Origin: JAGVSR01 sp963742405
GTDB lineage: Bacteria > Pseudomonadota > Alphaproteobacteria > Rhizobiales > Hyphomicrobiaceae
Direction of reading: 5' to 3'
DNA length: 64,000 nt
Assembly (NCBI GenBank): GCA_963742405.1
Contig: CAVUMB010000007.1
Span: 248,001 to 312,000 of the forward strand
Shown: in pieces, positions 55,035-63,378 of the stretch
Layout of the letters: every line of letters begins with the position of its first letter
Position numbering within the stretch: position 1 is the stretch's first letter
Translations under genes and position numbers: made by a program
Notes under the pieces: generated by a model
Seen by the model: the letters and a program-made list of their open reading frames with translations, nothing else
Databases searched by the model: none
Told to the model about the DNA's origin: nothing

Positions 55035-55916
55035 ATGTCGACCATTGTAGCCCGCAGCGGAAACGCGGCTGCCGAAGCCGCCGCCCAAGACGCCGCGCGC
55101 GAGGAAGTAGCCGAGCGGTCGGCAAAGCCCAAGCCCGGCAAAGAGCCGAAGGCAGCCAAGGATGGCTGGCATCGCTTCGTGGTCGACGTCTGGATCACCA
55201 ATCTCAACGCGATCGAGTTCGGCATTTATAAGCGCTCGCGCAACCGCGCCAAGTCGCGTCAGTTCACAGCCGACATGGATATCTTTGCCGAGGTCATCGA
55301 GAACGGCGAGCGCACCGGCCTCATCGGCTATCGCGAAGATCTCTGGAAAGAAAAGACGGGCATGGACAAGCGCCTCGTCTTCAAGCTGTTCAATGAAACC
55401 GTAAACTGGCGCGCCACGATGGATTTGATGGTCGGCCGCAGCCTGCAGATGACGATCGGCGCACGTGGCTTGCCTGTCACCGCATTTTCAATCAACACCG
55501 ACGACGACAATTTTTTGATTTATCTCGAGCGCTCAGCGAATAAATGGCCCTTCATGCCGGAGAACTTTTCGTTCTTTCTCATGAACGACAATCAGCCGGA
55601 ATTCTACCGACTGAAGCGCGACCTGATCGACCTAGGCGGCGACTACACCCTCTATGATCAGAGCGGCAACATGGTCGGCGCCCTCGATGGCAAGGTTTTT
55701 TCTCTGGGCGGCAAGTGGTACGGCAAGATCAAGCAGGGCCACGCCGACAAGCGGTTGATGACGGTCATGAAGATGTTTGCCGGCATGCTGATCTTCAACG
55801 GTGACAGCCGACGCCATATGAAGGCGCTCTATCGCGATGTCCGCCGCGGCAAGATCAAACCAAAGATCGAAGTCCAAGAAGCAGACCTCTACAAAAATCC
55901 GCGCCGTACGCGGTGA
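55035..55916 (+). CDS. Conserved hypothetical protein, possible LURP-one/tubby-like fold
   Basis: I do not recognise this gene. 293 residues: an Ala/Lys/Glu-rich N-terminal 40 residues, then a folded region (DGWHRFVVDVWITNLNAIEFGIYKR onward), with FLIYLERSANKWPFMPENFSFFLM, and a Gly-rich strand-turn-strand segment YTLYDQSGNMVGALDGKVFS that loosely resembles LURP-one or scramblase-like beta-barrel repeats. The C-terminus is basic. No signal peptide or transmembrane segment; cytosolic. ATG at 55035 preceded by AAGGAGAG. Ends in a strong bidirectional terminator. Confidence 0.75.
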   Translation: MSTIVARSGNAAAEAAAQDAAREEVAERSAKPKPGKEPKAAKDGWHRFVVDVWITNLNAIEFGIYKRSRNRAKSRQFTADMDIFAEVIENGERTGLIGYREDLWKEKTGMDKRLVFKLFNETVNWRATMDLMVGRSLQMTIGARGLPVTAFSINTDDDNFLIYLERSANKWPFMPENFSFFLMNDNQPEFYRLKRDLIDLGGDYTLYDQSGNMVGALDGKVFSLGGKWYGKIKQGHADKRLMTVMKMFAGMLIFNGDSRRHMKALYRDVRRGKIKPKIEVQEADLYKNPRRTR

Positions 55917-55929
55917 GCGTAAACTCTCA

Positions 55930-55972
55930 CAAAAAAATCCGGCGTACCTTAAGGTGCGCCGGGTTTTTTGTG
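55930..55972. terminator. Bidirectional intrinsic terminator
   Basis: Arms built of CAAAAAAATCCGGCGTACC and GGTGCGCCGGGTTTTTTG around TTAA, with A-run and T-run. Serves the hypothetical gene at 55035 and the convergent small gene at 55990. Confidence 0.85.
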
Positions 55973-55989
55973 ACTGCAAAGGCGCGAAT

Positions 55990-56307
55990 TTAATCGCGGC
56001 GATTGCTCTTTGTTGACGCCGTCTTGTAGCGCTTGCGATCGCTGTCCTTGATTTCGCCGGCCGCAGCCAGGGCGCCGATGCACGGCTTGGACAGCCGCGG
56101 ACCGACGGCCCGCATGCATTTGCGGACAGCAGGTGTCCCGACGGGATGCATGCTGCAGTGTGCGAAGTAGTCGTTGGCGCAGGCCCTCTTTACCGCCGGG
56201 CTGACGTCCTTGGCCGAAGCCGGAGACGCTGCAAAGCAGGTGATAGCCAGCAGCAACGCGCCGGAAAGAATCCGGGCGAAGTTTTTGAATGTGTGGATGA
56301 CGGTCAA
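55990..56307 (-). CDS. Small secreted cysteine-rich repeat protein
   Basis: 105 residues: signal peptide (ILSGALLLAITCFAASPASA, cleavage about residue 32), then a mature domain with four cysteines (Cys43, 51, 64 and 76) in the pattern ACANDYFAHCSMHPVGTPAV, RKCMRAVG, KPCIGALAAAG. This matches the cysteine-rich GLG1-type repeat found in many alphaproteobacterial periplasmic proteins; function unknown. The C-terminus is basic (KRYKTASTKSNRRD). Confidence 0.8.
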   Translation of the reverse strand: MTVIHTFKNFARILSGALLLAITCFAASPASAKDVSPAVKRACANDYFAHCSMHPVGTPAVRKCMRAVGPRLSKPCIGALAAAGEIKDSDRKRYKTASTKSNRRD

Positions 56308-56492
56308 GTAGTACCCCCTAGTAGCGCAGCGCTTGCCGCGCCGGTGACGTTAATCTCACAAAGTTCTCATGCGCCGCATCCGGTGCGGTTCTGCTTGTCG
56401 GCTCAGCGAGCCGCCAGCGGAGATGTCCGCTTCTGGACGCCTTCTCTGCAAAAGGATAAGCGATTCGCCGCTGAGCTTGAGACCGGAGTGGG

Positions 56493-57740
56493 ATGTCGAT
56501 GACGAATTTCGCAGACCGTGGGACGCCCGGCCTCATTCGCGGGGTCTCGGCGCTCACTGATGGCACCATCCGTTCGCCGTTTACCCAGCTGCGTCGACTT
56601 CTCGATGGCATTCCTCCGGGTCACGCCCATTCGATCGAACTGACCATCGGCGAGCCGCGCGAAGCCATGCCCCTCTTCATCACCGACAAGATTGCGCAGG
56701 CCGCCGCCACGTTCGCAAAGTACCCGCCGATTAAAGGTTCGGATGAATTGCGACGGGCAATCGCGGCGTGGATCGCCAGACGCTACGGCGTCACCAACAT
56801 CGATCCAGATCGCGAGATCTTGGCCCTTAACGGGTCACGCGAAGGTCTCACCTTTGCCTGCATGCCGGCACTTGCCCGCAAACCCGGTCTATCGTGCCCG
56901 GCGATCTTGATGTGCAATCCCTACTATTCCGCCTATGTGGCCGGCGCCCTGGGATGCGGTGCGCAAGCCGTTTTTCTCAATGCCACACGCGAAACGGGTT
57001 TCCTGCCCGACCTCGACACCCTCGAGTCTGACAGCGCACTTCTCGATCGTTCGGTGGCGCTCTTCATTGGATCGCCATCCAATCCGCACGGCGCCGTGGC
57101 CAACTCCGCGTACATCGCTCGCGCACTGGCACTCGCCCGCCGCCACGACCTGATGCTGTTCTTCGACGAGTGTTACTCGGAGATCTATACCGACACCCCG
57201 CCTCTGGGCGCGTTGACGGTGGCCGCCGCCACGCCCGAGCGTTTCCGCAATCTGGTCGTGTTCAACTCTTTGTCAAAACGCTCCAACCTGCCTGGCATGA
57301 GGTCCGGCTTTTGCGCCGGTGATGCAGCATTTCTCGACAGCTACGCCGAGATTCGCAACATGTGCGCGCCCCAGATACCCGGACCGATCCAGCATGCCTC
57401 CGCCGCCGCATGGTCGGACGAGGCCCACGTCGAAGCTGCCCGGCAGTCCTACCGCGGCAAGTTTGCCGATGCCGACGCCCTGCTGACCGGTCGCTTTGAA
57501 TATGTCCGTCCGGCCGGTGGTTTCTGCCTTTGGCTCGATATGAGCCAAGTGGGCGGCGGCGCCAACGCCACGGTAACCTTATGGAAAGCCTTCGGCGTCA
57601 AGGTGATACCTGGTGCTTTCCTCGCCCAGCCGGGACGGGACGGGCGCAATCCGGGTGATGATTTCATCCGGGTAGCGCTGGTTCAGCCGGCAGACCTCGT
57701 GCGGGAGGCGCTCGAACGAATCGTTGAGTTGTCTGCGTAA
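56493..57740 (+). CDS. Class I/II PLP-dependent aminotransferase, DapC-like
   Basis: 415 residues. PLP-binding lysine in FNSLSKRSNLPGMRSGF (near 260), SPSNPHGAVA for the Asn/Pro turn and DECYSEIY with the PLP aspartate. Overall resembles N-succinyldiaminopimelate aminotransferase (DapC) of lysine synthesis, but acetylornithine or other specificities cannot be excluded. Starts at ATG 56493 (MSMTNFADRG) or two codons later. Ends 16 bases before the ftsK start, so probably co-transcribed with it. Confidence 0.85.
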   Translation: MSMTNFADRGTPGLIRGVSALTDGTIRSPFTQLRRLLDGIPPGHAHSIELTIGEPREAMPLFITDKIAQAAATFAKYPPIKGSDELRRAIAAWIARRYGVTNIDPDREILALNGSREGLTFACMPALARKPGLSCPAILMCNPYYSAYVAGALGCGAQAVFLNATRETGFLPDLDTLESDSALLDRSVALFIGSPSNPHGAVANSAYIARALALARRHDLMLFFDECYSEIYTDTPPLGALTVAAATPERFRNLVVFNSLSKRSNLPGMRSGFCAGDAAFLDSYAEIRNMCAPQIPGPIQHASAAAWSDEAHVEAARQSYRGKFADADALLTGRFEYVRPAGGFCLWLDMSQVGGGANATVTLWKAFGVKVIPGAFLAQPGRDGRNPGDDFIRVALVQPADLVREALERIVELSA

Positions 57741-57756
57741 AGAACCGTTCGCGTCG

Positions 57757-60402
57757 ATGTCCAGTGTGCGTGAAGAACAATTTGATGCCCTGTTGCCGGA
57801 GCGCGTGGAAGCACGCCTGCTCGGCCTCAGCGCGCGCACGGCCGGTATCGGGATCATCGCGTTTCTGGCGTTGGGCTGGGTCAGCCTCCTGACCTGGTCG
57901 GCCAACGATCCGAGCCTCACCAACCCGAGCGGTATCGCGACCGGCAACGCCGGCGGTCCGGTGGGCGCCGTTTTGTCGGACATTCTGCTTCAAATGCTGG
58001 GTTTGAGTGCTGTCGTGTGCCTGCTGGCCCCGATGCTTTGGGCCATCGAACTCCTGCGCAACGAACGCGTGCTCTATTTCCGCGTAAAGTGCATGTTCTA
58101 TCCGGTGTCGATTTTGCTTCTCGCCGGAGCACTAGCCACCCTGCCCGTCGCGCCGGGATGGCCTCTGCATTATGCCATGGGCGGCATCCTGGGCGATCTG
58201 GTGTCCAACTTCGCCCGCTCGATCGTGGGCCAATTCGCCAGCCCCGAACTCGCGTCTCTTCTATCCGGATTGTTGCTGCTCGCGGCCGGTCTAGCGGCGA
58301 CGGCCGAAAGTATCGGAGCCGATGCCAAGGAAACGGCACAAGCCGCATGGACCCAATTGCGCGCCGCCCATTCCGTCGAGAGTTGGCATCATAGTATGCG
58401 CAACGACATGCGCCGCCCGCAACGCGCAAGACCGGAGTCGGCCGCCCGACAGCCAGTGTCCGTCGAACCAACATTGGATGCCCCCGCCGCCGATCACTCG
58501 CGTCAGCATGAAGCCGTCGAACATGAAGCCGTCGAAGGTGATGCGTTCGGCACGGTTCCCAATCTATGGCAGCGCCTGCGCGACGGCTTCCCCGCCGGTC
58601 GTCCGAATGTCAGTGAAATTGATGACCGCGTGGCACCGCATGGTCCATTGACCGAAGTGGAAAACACCAGTCTCGCGGCGAAGTTTGCTGCGCATTTTGA
58701 TCCCATGAACCGACTTCGCCCCGGCTCCCGCGACGGTGCCGACGAGCCCGTCTTTGCGGCCGAAGACGACGAAGACGATCTCGACGACGAAGAACGCCAG
58801 AGCCGCTCCATCGCCGCTCGCTTCGCTCCTGTCCGCGGTCCGGACCCCTCCACTCAACCTGCGCCACCGCGTTCGCACCGGCCTCGACGTCAAGCTGTTA
58901 AGCCGGCGCTGTCGCAGCCGCCACTCGATCTCCTCAAGCGGCCCGATGCGAACAACCTCACCCTGGCGCCGTCGCAATCGGCTGCCCGCGCGACCGCACA
59001 GCAGCTTCTCGACGTCCTTGCCGACTACGGAGTCAAGGGCGAGATGCGCGATATCAAGCCCGGACCCGTCGTCACCTTGTACGAGTTCGAACCGACCCGC
59101 GGCACCAAATCAGCGCGCGTCATCGCGCTCGCCGACGACATTGCACGCACGATGAGCGTCACCAGCGTTCGCGCTGCCGTTGTGCCGGGCCGCAATGTCA
59201 TTGGTCTGGAACTGCCCAATGCGAAGCGCGATGCAGTCGTCCTGCGCGAAATGCTCGAAAGCGACGCGTTCCGTCACTCGAAAGCAATCCTTCCTCTTGC
59301 GCTCGGCAAATCGATCGGCGGCGATCCCGTCATCGCCGATCTGGCCCGCATGCCGCATCTGCTCGTCGCGGGCACTACGGGTTCGGGCAAGTCCGTCGGC
59401 GTTAATGCGATGATCCTGTCACTCTTGTATCGGCTGCCGCCCGACGCCTGCCGTCTGATCATGATCGATCCGAAAATGCTAGAGTTGTCCGTCTATAACG
59501 GCATTCCGCATCTCTTGACGCCTGTCGTCACCGACCCGCACAAAGCGGTCGCGGCACTCGGCTGGGCCGTTTCCGAAATGGAAGAACGCTACAAGCGTAT
59601 GGCCGCGCTGTCGGTGCGCAACGTCGAAGCTTTCAATCAGCGCGTTCAAGCTGCGGTCGCGCGCGGCGAAACGCTGGCCCGCACCGTGCAGACGGGTTTT
59701 GACCGTGCAACCGGCGAGCCGCGCTTTGAAACGCAAGTGATCGACGCCAAACCAATGCCCTACATTGTCATCGTCGTCGATGAATTCGCCGACCTGATGA
59801 TCGTCGCTGGCAAGGAAATCGAACAGGCCGTGCAGCGTCTGGCGCAAATGGCCCGCGCCGCCGGCATTCATCTCATCATGGCGACGCAGCGTCCGTCCGT
59901 CGACATCATCACGGGCACCATCAAGGCCAACTTCCCAACGCGGATCAGCTTCAAGGTCACGTCGAAGATCGACAGCCGCACGATCCTCAACGAACAAGGC
60001 GCCGAGCAACTGCTGGGCCAGGGGGACATGCTGTTCTCGACCGGCGTTGGCGCCGTGACGCGCGTCCACGGTCCATTCGTCTCCGACGAGGAGGTGGAAG
60101 CGGTGTCGGCCTATCTCAAAAGCCACGGCCAACCTGACTACGTCGATGGCATCACCAGTTCGTCGGGTCTCGCATCTGGACCCGACGCTGTCGTTGGGCG
60201 CGCTGGAACTGGCGATGATTTGTACGAACGCGCCCGTGACCTCGTCATGCGCGAACGGAAAGTCTCGATCAGCTACATCCAGCGCCGCCTCTCCATCGGC
60301 TATAACCGAGCCGCCGATATCATCGAACGAATGGAGCAGGACGGCCTTATTTCGCCGGCCAACAGCATCGGCCGCCGCGAAGTTTTACAGCCTGCGGCTT
60401 GA
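57757..60402 (+). CDS. ftsK: DNA translocase FtsK
   Basis: Septum-associated hexameric motor that clears and dimer-resolves chromosomes. 881 residues: N-terminal membrane domain with about four transmembrane helices (residues about 20-190), an acidic, low-complexity linker (about 210-400, poly-Asp/Glu stretches EDDEDDLDDEE), then motor domain with Walker A GTTGSGKSVGVN (near 541) and Walker B VIVVDEFADLMIV, and a gamma winged-helix domain (RKVSISYIQRRLSIGYNRAA). The ATG at 57757 gives MSSVREEQF; a 3-kb-scale gene of ordinary domain layout. Confidence 0.96.
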   Translation: MSSVREEQFDALLPERVEARLLGLSARTAGIGIIAFLALGWVSLLTWSANDPSLTNPSGIATGNAGGPVGAVLSDILLQMLGLSAVVCLLAPMLWAIELLRNERVLYFRVKCMFYPVSILLLAGALATLPVAPGWPLHYAMGGILGDLVSNFARSIVGQFASPELASLLSGLLLLAAGLAATAESIGADAKETAQAAWTQLRAAHSVESWHHSMRNDMRRPQRARPESAARQPVSVEPTLDAPAADHSRQHEAVEHEAVEGDAFGTVPNLWQRLRDGFPAGRPNVSEIDDRVAPHGPLTEVENTSLAAKFAAHFDPMNRLRPGSRDGADEPVFAAEDDEDDLDDEERQSRSIAARFAPVRGPDPSTQPAPPRSHRPRRQAVKPALSQPPLDLLKRPDANNLTLAPSQSAARATAQQLLDVLADYGVKGEMRDIKPGPVVTLYEFEPTRGTKSARVIALADDIARTMSVTSVRAAVVPGRNVIGLELPNAKRDAVVLREMLESDAFRHSKAILPLALGKSIGGDPVIADLARMPHLLVAGTTGSGKSVGVNAMILSLLYRLPPDACRLIMIDPKMLELSVYNGIPHLLTPVVTDPHKAVAALGWAVSEMEERYKRMAALSVRNVEAFNQRVQAAVARGETLARTVQTGFDRATGEPRFETQVIDAKPMPYIVIVVDEFADLMIVAGKEIEQAVQRLAQMARAAGIHLIMATQRPSVDIITGTIKANFPTRISFKVTSKIDSRTILNEQGAEQLLGQGDMLFSTGVGAVTRVHGPFVSDEEVEAVSAYLKSHGQPDYVDGITSSSGLASGPDAVVGRAGTGDDLYERARDLVMRERKVSISYIQRRLSIGYNRAADIIERMEQDGLISPANSIGRREVLQPAA

Positions 60403-60453
60403 TCGGCGCCCGCGCCCACCTGCCCCGTTGCGGCTTTGCTAAAACCCGCTACT

Positions 60454-60476
60454 AAAAGCCCGGAGCCGGGGGCTTT
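60454..60476 (+). terminator. Probable terminator after ftsK
   Basis: AAAGCCCGG and CCGGGGGCTTT pair with one bulged G around AG. Located 52 bases after the ftsK stop. Short T-run only. Confidence 0.5.
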
Positions 60477-60556
60477 GGCCCTCAGTTCGTCGCATTGTTC
60501 CGACATTCGCTCAGGCGTTGCACAAGGTCGGATCGACGTATTGGGGGATGGATAGA

Positions 60557-61303
60557 ATGTGGATCGCTAAGGCATCCGGTCTCGGCTTGATCCTGGCTGC
60601 AATCATGACCTGCGCTGTCACAGCCTCGGCAGAAGACGCCAAGCCGCCGGTCCCAGCCGCCCCTGCGGCAGCACCTGCCAGCCCGGCTGCCGCCGCGGGA
60701 TCTGCCTGGAACGCGGAAATATCAGCGGGAAATCAAGGCATCATCCTCGACGAATCTCAAACGAAAGTGGTCAAGGCTGTCAGCGATTACTTCAACGCGT
60801 TGACGACCCTCCAGGGAAGCTTCGTCCAGACGACGTCGGACCAGAAGAAAATGAAGGGCAAGTTTTCGCTCCTTCGCCCCGGCAAATTCCGCTTCGACTA
60901 TGCGCTGCCGTCCAAGCAGATCATCATTTCCGACGGCGAACAGCTGGCGATCCAGGATCTCGACCTGCGCAATGAAGACCGCATTCAGCTCGATCAAACA
61001 CCGTTCCGGCTGCTACTGCGCAAAGATGTCGATCTCGTACGAGACGCAAAAATCATGGAAGTTCAACAGGCTGAAGACCTGATGGTGGTGGCATTGATGG
61101 ATAAAAGCCCCGATACGCCCGGGCGGATCAAGGTCTACTTGGCTACAAAACCGGGTATTGAATTGAAAGAATGGGTGACCACCGACGCCCAGGGCATCGA
61201 AACCCGCGTTGAAATCGCCAACGTGGTCAAAGGCGATAAACTTGACCCTACTGCCTTCAAAATCGAAGGAATTAATAACAATCCGCTTGCACAGCCGCAC
61301 TGA
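60557..61303 (+). CDS. lolA: Outer-membrane lipoprotein carrier protein LolA
   Basis: Periplasmic chaperone that ferries lipoproteins from LolCDE to the outer membrane. 248 residues: signal peptide ending VTASAED, an unusual Pro/Ala-rich linker (about 28-50), then the LolA fold (VVKAVSDYFNALTTLQGSFVQ; SLLRPGKFRFDYALPSKQIII). ATG 60557 chosen because GGGGGA lies at a suitable distance upstream; ATG 60548 is an alternative. Follows ftsK at the usual position. Confidence 0.92.
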   Translation: MWIAKASGLGLILAAIMTCAVTASAEDAKPPVPAAPAAAPASPAAAAGSAWNAEISAGNQGIILDESQTKVVKAVSDYFNALTTLQGSFVQTTSDQKKMKGKFSLLRPGKFRFDYALPSKQIIISDGEQLAIQDLDLRNEDRIQLDQTPFRLLLRKDVDLVRDAKIMEVQQAEDLMVVALMDKSPDTPGRIKVYLATKPGIELKEWVTTDAQGIETRVEIANVVKGDKLDPTAFKIEGINNNPLAQPH

Positions 61304-61369
61304 ACGTTGATCATTCGCTGTGGCGGTTCGGCATCTGGCAAGTCAACGCTGGGGATAACCCCGCAAAAA

Positions 61370-61391
61370 TAGATCACGTTTTCGTGATCTA
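61370..61391. repeat. Perfect 9-bp inverted repeat
   Basis: TAGATCACG and CGTGATCTA pair around TTTT, about 65 bases after the lolA stop. Could be a terminator lacking a T-run or a protein-binding site. Confidence 0.45.
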
Positions 61392-61539
61392 CCGCGAGAG
61401 GGTCTATTGAAAACAGGCAACCTGCGCTTAAATAACAGCCAGACAGGTCGCGTCGCTAAACTTCGGTAGCTCCCCCCCGTCTACCCGAACGACGCGCCTG
61501 AGGCATCGGCTTCCCTCCCGGTGCCTAGCGCGAAAGCGC

Positions 61540-61580
61540 AAGCGCCCAACTTCGCCCCCCGGAGTTGGGCGCTTTTCTTT
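61540..61580. terminator. Intrinsic terminator-like hairpin
   Basis: AAGCGCCCAACT and AGTTGGGCGCTT, 12-bp perfect arms around TCGCCCCCCGG, followed by TTCTTT. Long distance (about 240 bases) from lolA; may end a read-through transcript. Confidence 0.7.
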
Positions 61581-61633
61581 TGGCCTCCCCCTTACGAGGC
61601 CGAAAACCCAGTAAATAAGGCCCTCGACACACT

Positions 61634-61823
61634 CCGGCCGGCTCCCCACCAGGATGTCGAAACACGCCACCATGACGCGCTTTTCGGCCGGCTCCCCACC
61701 GGGATGTCGGAATGCGCCACCAAGATGCGCTTTCCGGCCGGCTCCCCACCGGGATGTCGGAATGCGCCACCAAGATGCGCTTTCCGGCCGGCTCCCCACC
61801 GTGGAGTCGGAAAGCGCCACCTA
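61634..61823. repeat. Four-copy 50-bp tandem array of the dispersed palindromic repeat
   Basis: CGGCCGGCTCCCCACC starts at 61635, 61685, 61735 and 61785, an exact 50-bp period. Copies two and three are nearly identical (GGGATGTCGGAATGCGCC then ACCAAGATGCGCTTTC); copy one has AGGATGTCGAAACACGCC and copy four GTGGAGTCGGAAAGCGCC. In copy four the right arm GGAAAGCGC pairs perfectly with upstream GCGCTTTCC, and in copy three with one mismatch. Period 50 is not a multiple of three, arguing against coding. The repeat matches intergenic copies at 2.87, 9.77 and 16.6 kb. No variable spacers, so not CRISPR. Confidence 0.85.
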
Positions 61824-61840
61824 AAAGCTAAATCGATAGT

Positions 61841-62350
61841 CTAATGAATATGTGGCTGCAGTGCCGACCGGGTCCCCACCAGCATCGCCGGCATACCCGA
61901 ATCGGAAACCATTGCGTCGATCGACTTTAGTGTGTCGAGCACAACGGACAGACGCGACGTGATCCGCTGCACGAAATGGTCGGCCAAAGCCGCGTCGTCC
62001 ATCATCTGCTCCTGCAGATCCTCGCGGGCGATACGGAGTGCGCGGACAGGCGTGCGAGCTACAACAGTGGACGAATGGCGGGTCTCGATCAGCATGGCCA
62101 TTTCGCCAATCAGCGATCCCGGTGGCACGGCCTCTGCCGGCTCGGACATGCCAGGACCTGCAATCCGCACAGCATCACCCGAAACAATGATGATCGCGGC
62201 GTCACCATCTTCGTCTTCGCGAATGATGACGTCGCCGGGCTTATAGACAACGCGATAGGCGCGACGCGCGATTTCGGTGATTTGCAGTGGACGCAAACCC
62301 TGGAAAATGTCGAGCTTCAGCATCGGCTGCACAAACGTGTCGATCGCCAT
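61841..62350 (-). CDS. Cyclic nucleotide-binding domain protein
   Basis: A 169-residue Crp-like sensor domain without a DNA-binding HTH. The cNMP-binding beta-roll covers about residues 12-125: VYKPGDVIIREDEDGDAAIIIVSG, the phosphate-binding cassette PPGSLIGEMAMLIETRHSSTV, and the C-helix. The canonical phosphate-binding Arg-Ser pair appears as RHSSTV, which may be altered. The frame is open upstream to 62521 with CEVCG, but ATG 62350 (MAIDTFVQPML) is the likely start. Members of this Hyphomicrobiales family sit near ftsK/lolA; partner unknown. Confidence 0.8.
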   Translation of the reverse strand: MAIDTFVQPMLKLDIFQGLRPLQITEIARRAYRVVYKPGDVIIREDEDGDAAIIIVSGDAVRIAGPGMSEPAEAVPPGSLIGEMAMLIETRHSSTVVARTPVRALRIAREDLQEQMMDDAALADHFVQRITSRLSVVLDTLKSIDAMVSDSGMPAMLVGTRSALQPHIH

Positions 62351-62539
62351 GATCCAGGTTCCACACACTTCGCAGCGCCACTGTCGGGCGCCGCCAATAA
62401 TCACCACGAGACGGTCCCCTGATTCGGAACACGTGGTCCAGTGGGCTGTGGATGGGTCTGGGGATAGACGGTTGACGAACAATATAAGACGGCGCGCAGT
62501 AGTCGGCTCCGCGCCAGTCAAATCGGCTCGCGCATACCG

Positions 62540-63223
62540 TTAGGGAGCAAGCCGGTAGCCACCGCTCTCAGTCAGCAAAATCTCCGCGTTTGATGGGTCT
62601 TTTTCGATCTTCTGTCGCAGTCGGTAGATATGCGTCTCAAGAGTGTGCGTCGTCACGCCGGCATTGTAACCCCAGACCTCAAGAAGCAGCGTGTCGCGCG
62701 GCACGACCTTGTCACCCGCCCGATAGAGAAACTTGAGGATCGACGTTTCTTTCTCCGTCAGCCGCACCTTGCTGCCTTTGTCGTCGAGCAGGATCTTCGC
62801 CGCCGGTTTGAAAGTGTACGGGCCGATTGAGAATATTGCATCCTCGCTCTGCTCATGCTGACGCAACTGAGCCCTGATCCGGGCCAACAGCACGGCAAAT
62901 TTGAATGGCTTCGTGATGTAGTCATTGGCGCCTGAGTCGAGACCAAGGATCTGGTCGGCATCGGAATCATTCGCCGTCAGCATGATGATCGGTGATTTGA
63001 AGCCGCCTTTGCGCAGTTGCTTGACCGCTTCTCGCCCGTCCATGTCGGGCAGATTGACATCGAACACGAGAAGGTCCGGTTGATCGGCGCGAGCGCGTTC
63101 GATCCCCTTCGTCGCATTGTTGGCGTCGAAGACGTCGAACTCGTCATAAAGCGATAGTTGATCCTTCAGCGAGCCGCGCAGATCCTCGTCGTCGTCGACG
63201 AGCAGGATACGGCGTGCAGTCAT
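62540..63223 (-). CDS. OmpR/PhoB-family response regulator
   Basis: 227 residues: receiver domain with acidic pocket LLVDDDEDLR and phospho-acceptor Asp55 (LLVFDVNLPDMDG), conserved TAND and KPF lysine near 105; then a winged-helix DNA-binding domain (RLTEKETSILKFL; TLETHIYRLRQKIEKDP; GGYRL). No histidine kinase is adjacent, so it may be an orphan. Divergent from the L,D-transpeptidase gene; the intervening 155 bases carry no clear repeat. Confidence 0.93.
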   Translation of the reverse strand: MTARRILLVDDDEDLRGSLKDQLSLYDEFDVFDANNATKGIERARADQPDLLVFDVNLPDMDGREAVKQLRKGGFKSPIIMLTANDSDADQILGLDSGANDYITKPFKFAVLLARIRAQLRQHEQSEDAIFSIGPYTFKPAAKILLDDKGSKVRLTEKETSILKFLYRAGDKVVPRDTLLLEVWGYNAGVTTHTLETHIYRLRQKIEKDPSNAEILLTESGGYRLAP

Positions 63224-63378
63224 TATGTGCCTCTCAGTGTCTCGGAAATTTCGTCCCCCGGCGCGGCGGCTGCACCGCTGGGTCCGGCTCCCGCCGGGTC
63301 GCTTTTATCCGTTTTTTTGACATTAAGCTCAGGCGCCCCTGGCAGGGCGAGCTTTGACAAGTTATCGCGAGAAGGAAA

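Larger units (their letters stand above)
61304..61840. other. lolA-downstream intergenic region with hairpins and tandem repeats
   Basis: About 540 bases, no gene accepted. Contents in order: perfect hairpin at 61370-61391, a likely intrinsic terminator (61540-61580), then a four-copy, 50-bp tandem array (61634-61823). A minus-strand frame of 130 codons (61428-61820) is built from the repeat and is rejected as a gene. In relatives an exonuclease III gene often follows lolA; none is here. Confidence 0.65.

Noticed and set aside
61428..61820. A 130-codon minus-strand open frame made of repeated motifs such as ASWWRIPTSRWGAGR
   Set aside because: It is translated from the 50-bp tandem repeat; the period is not a multiple of three, and no known domain or ribosome-binding site supports it.
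61634..61823. CRISPR array
   Set aside because: The copies abut with the whole 50 bp repeated, so there are no variable spacers, and no cas genes are nearby.
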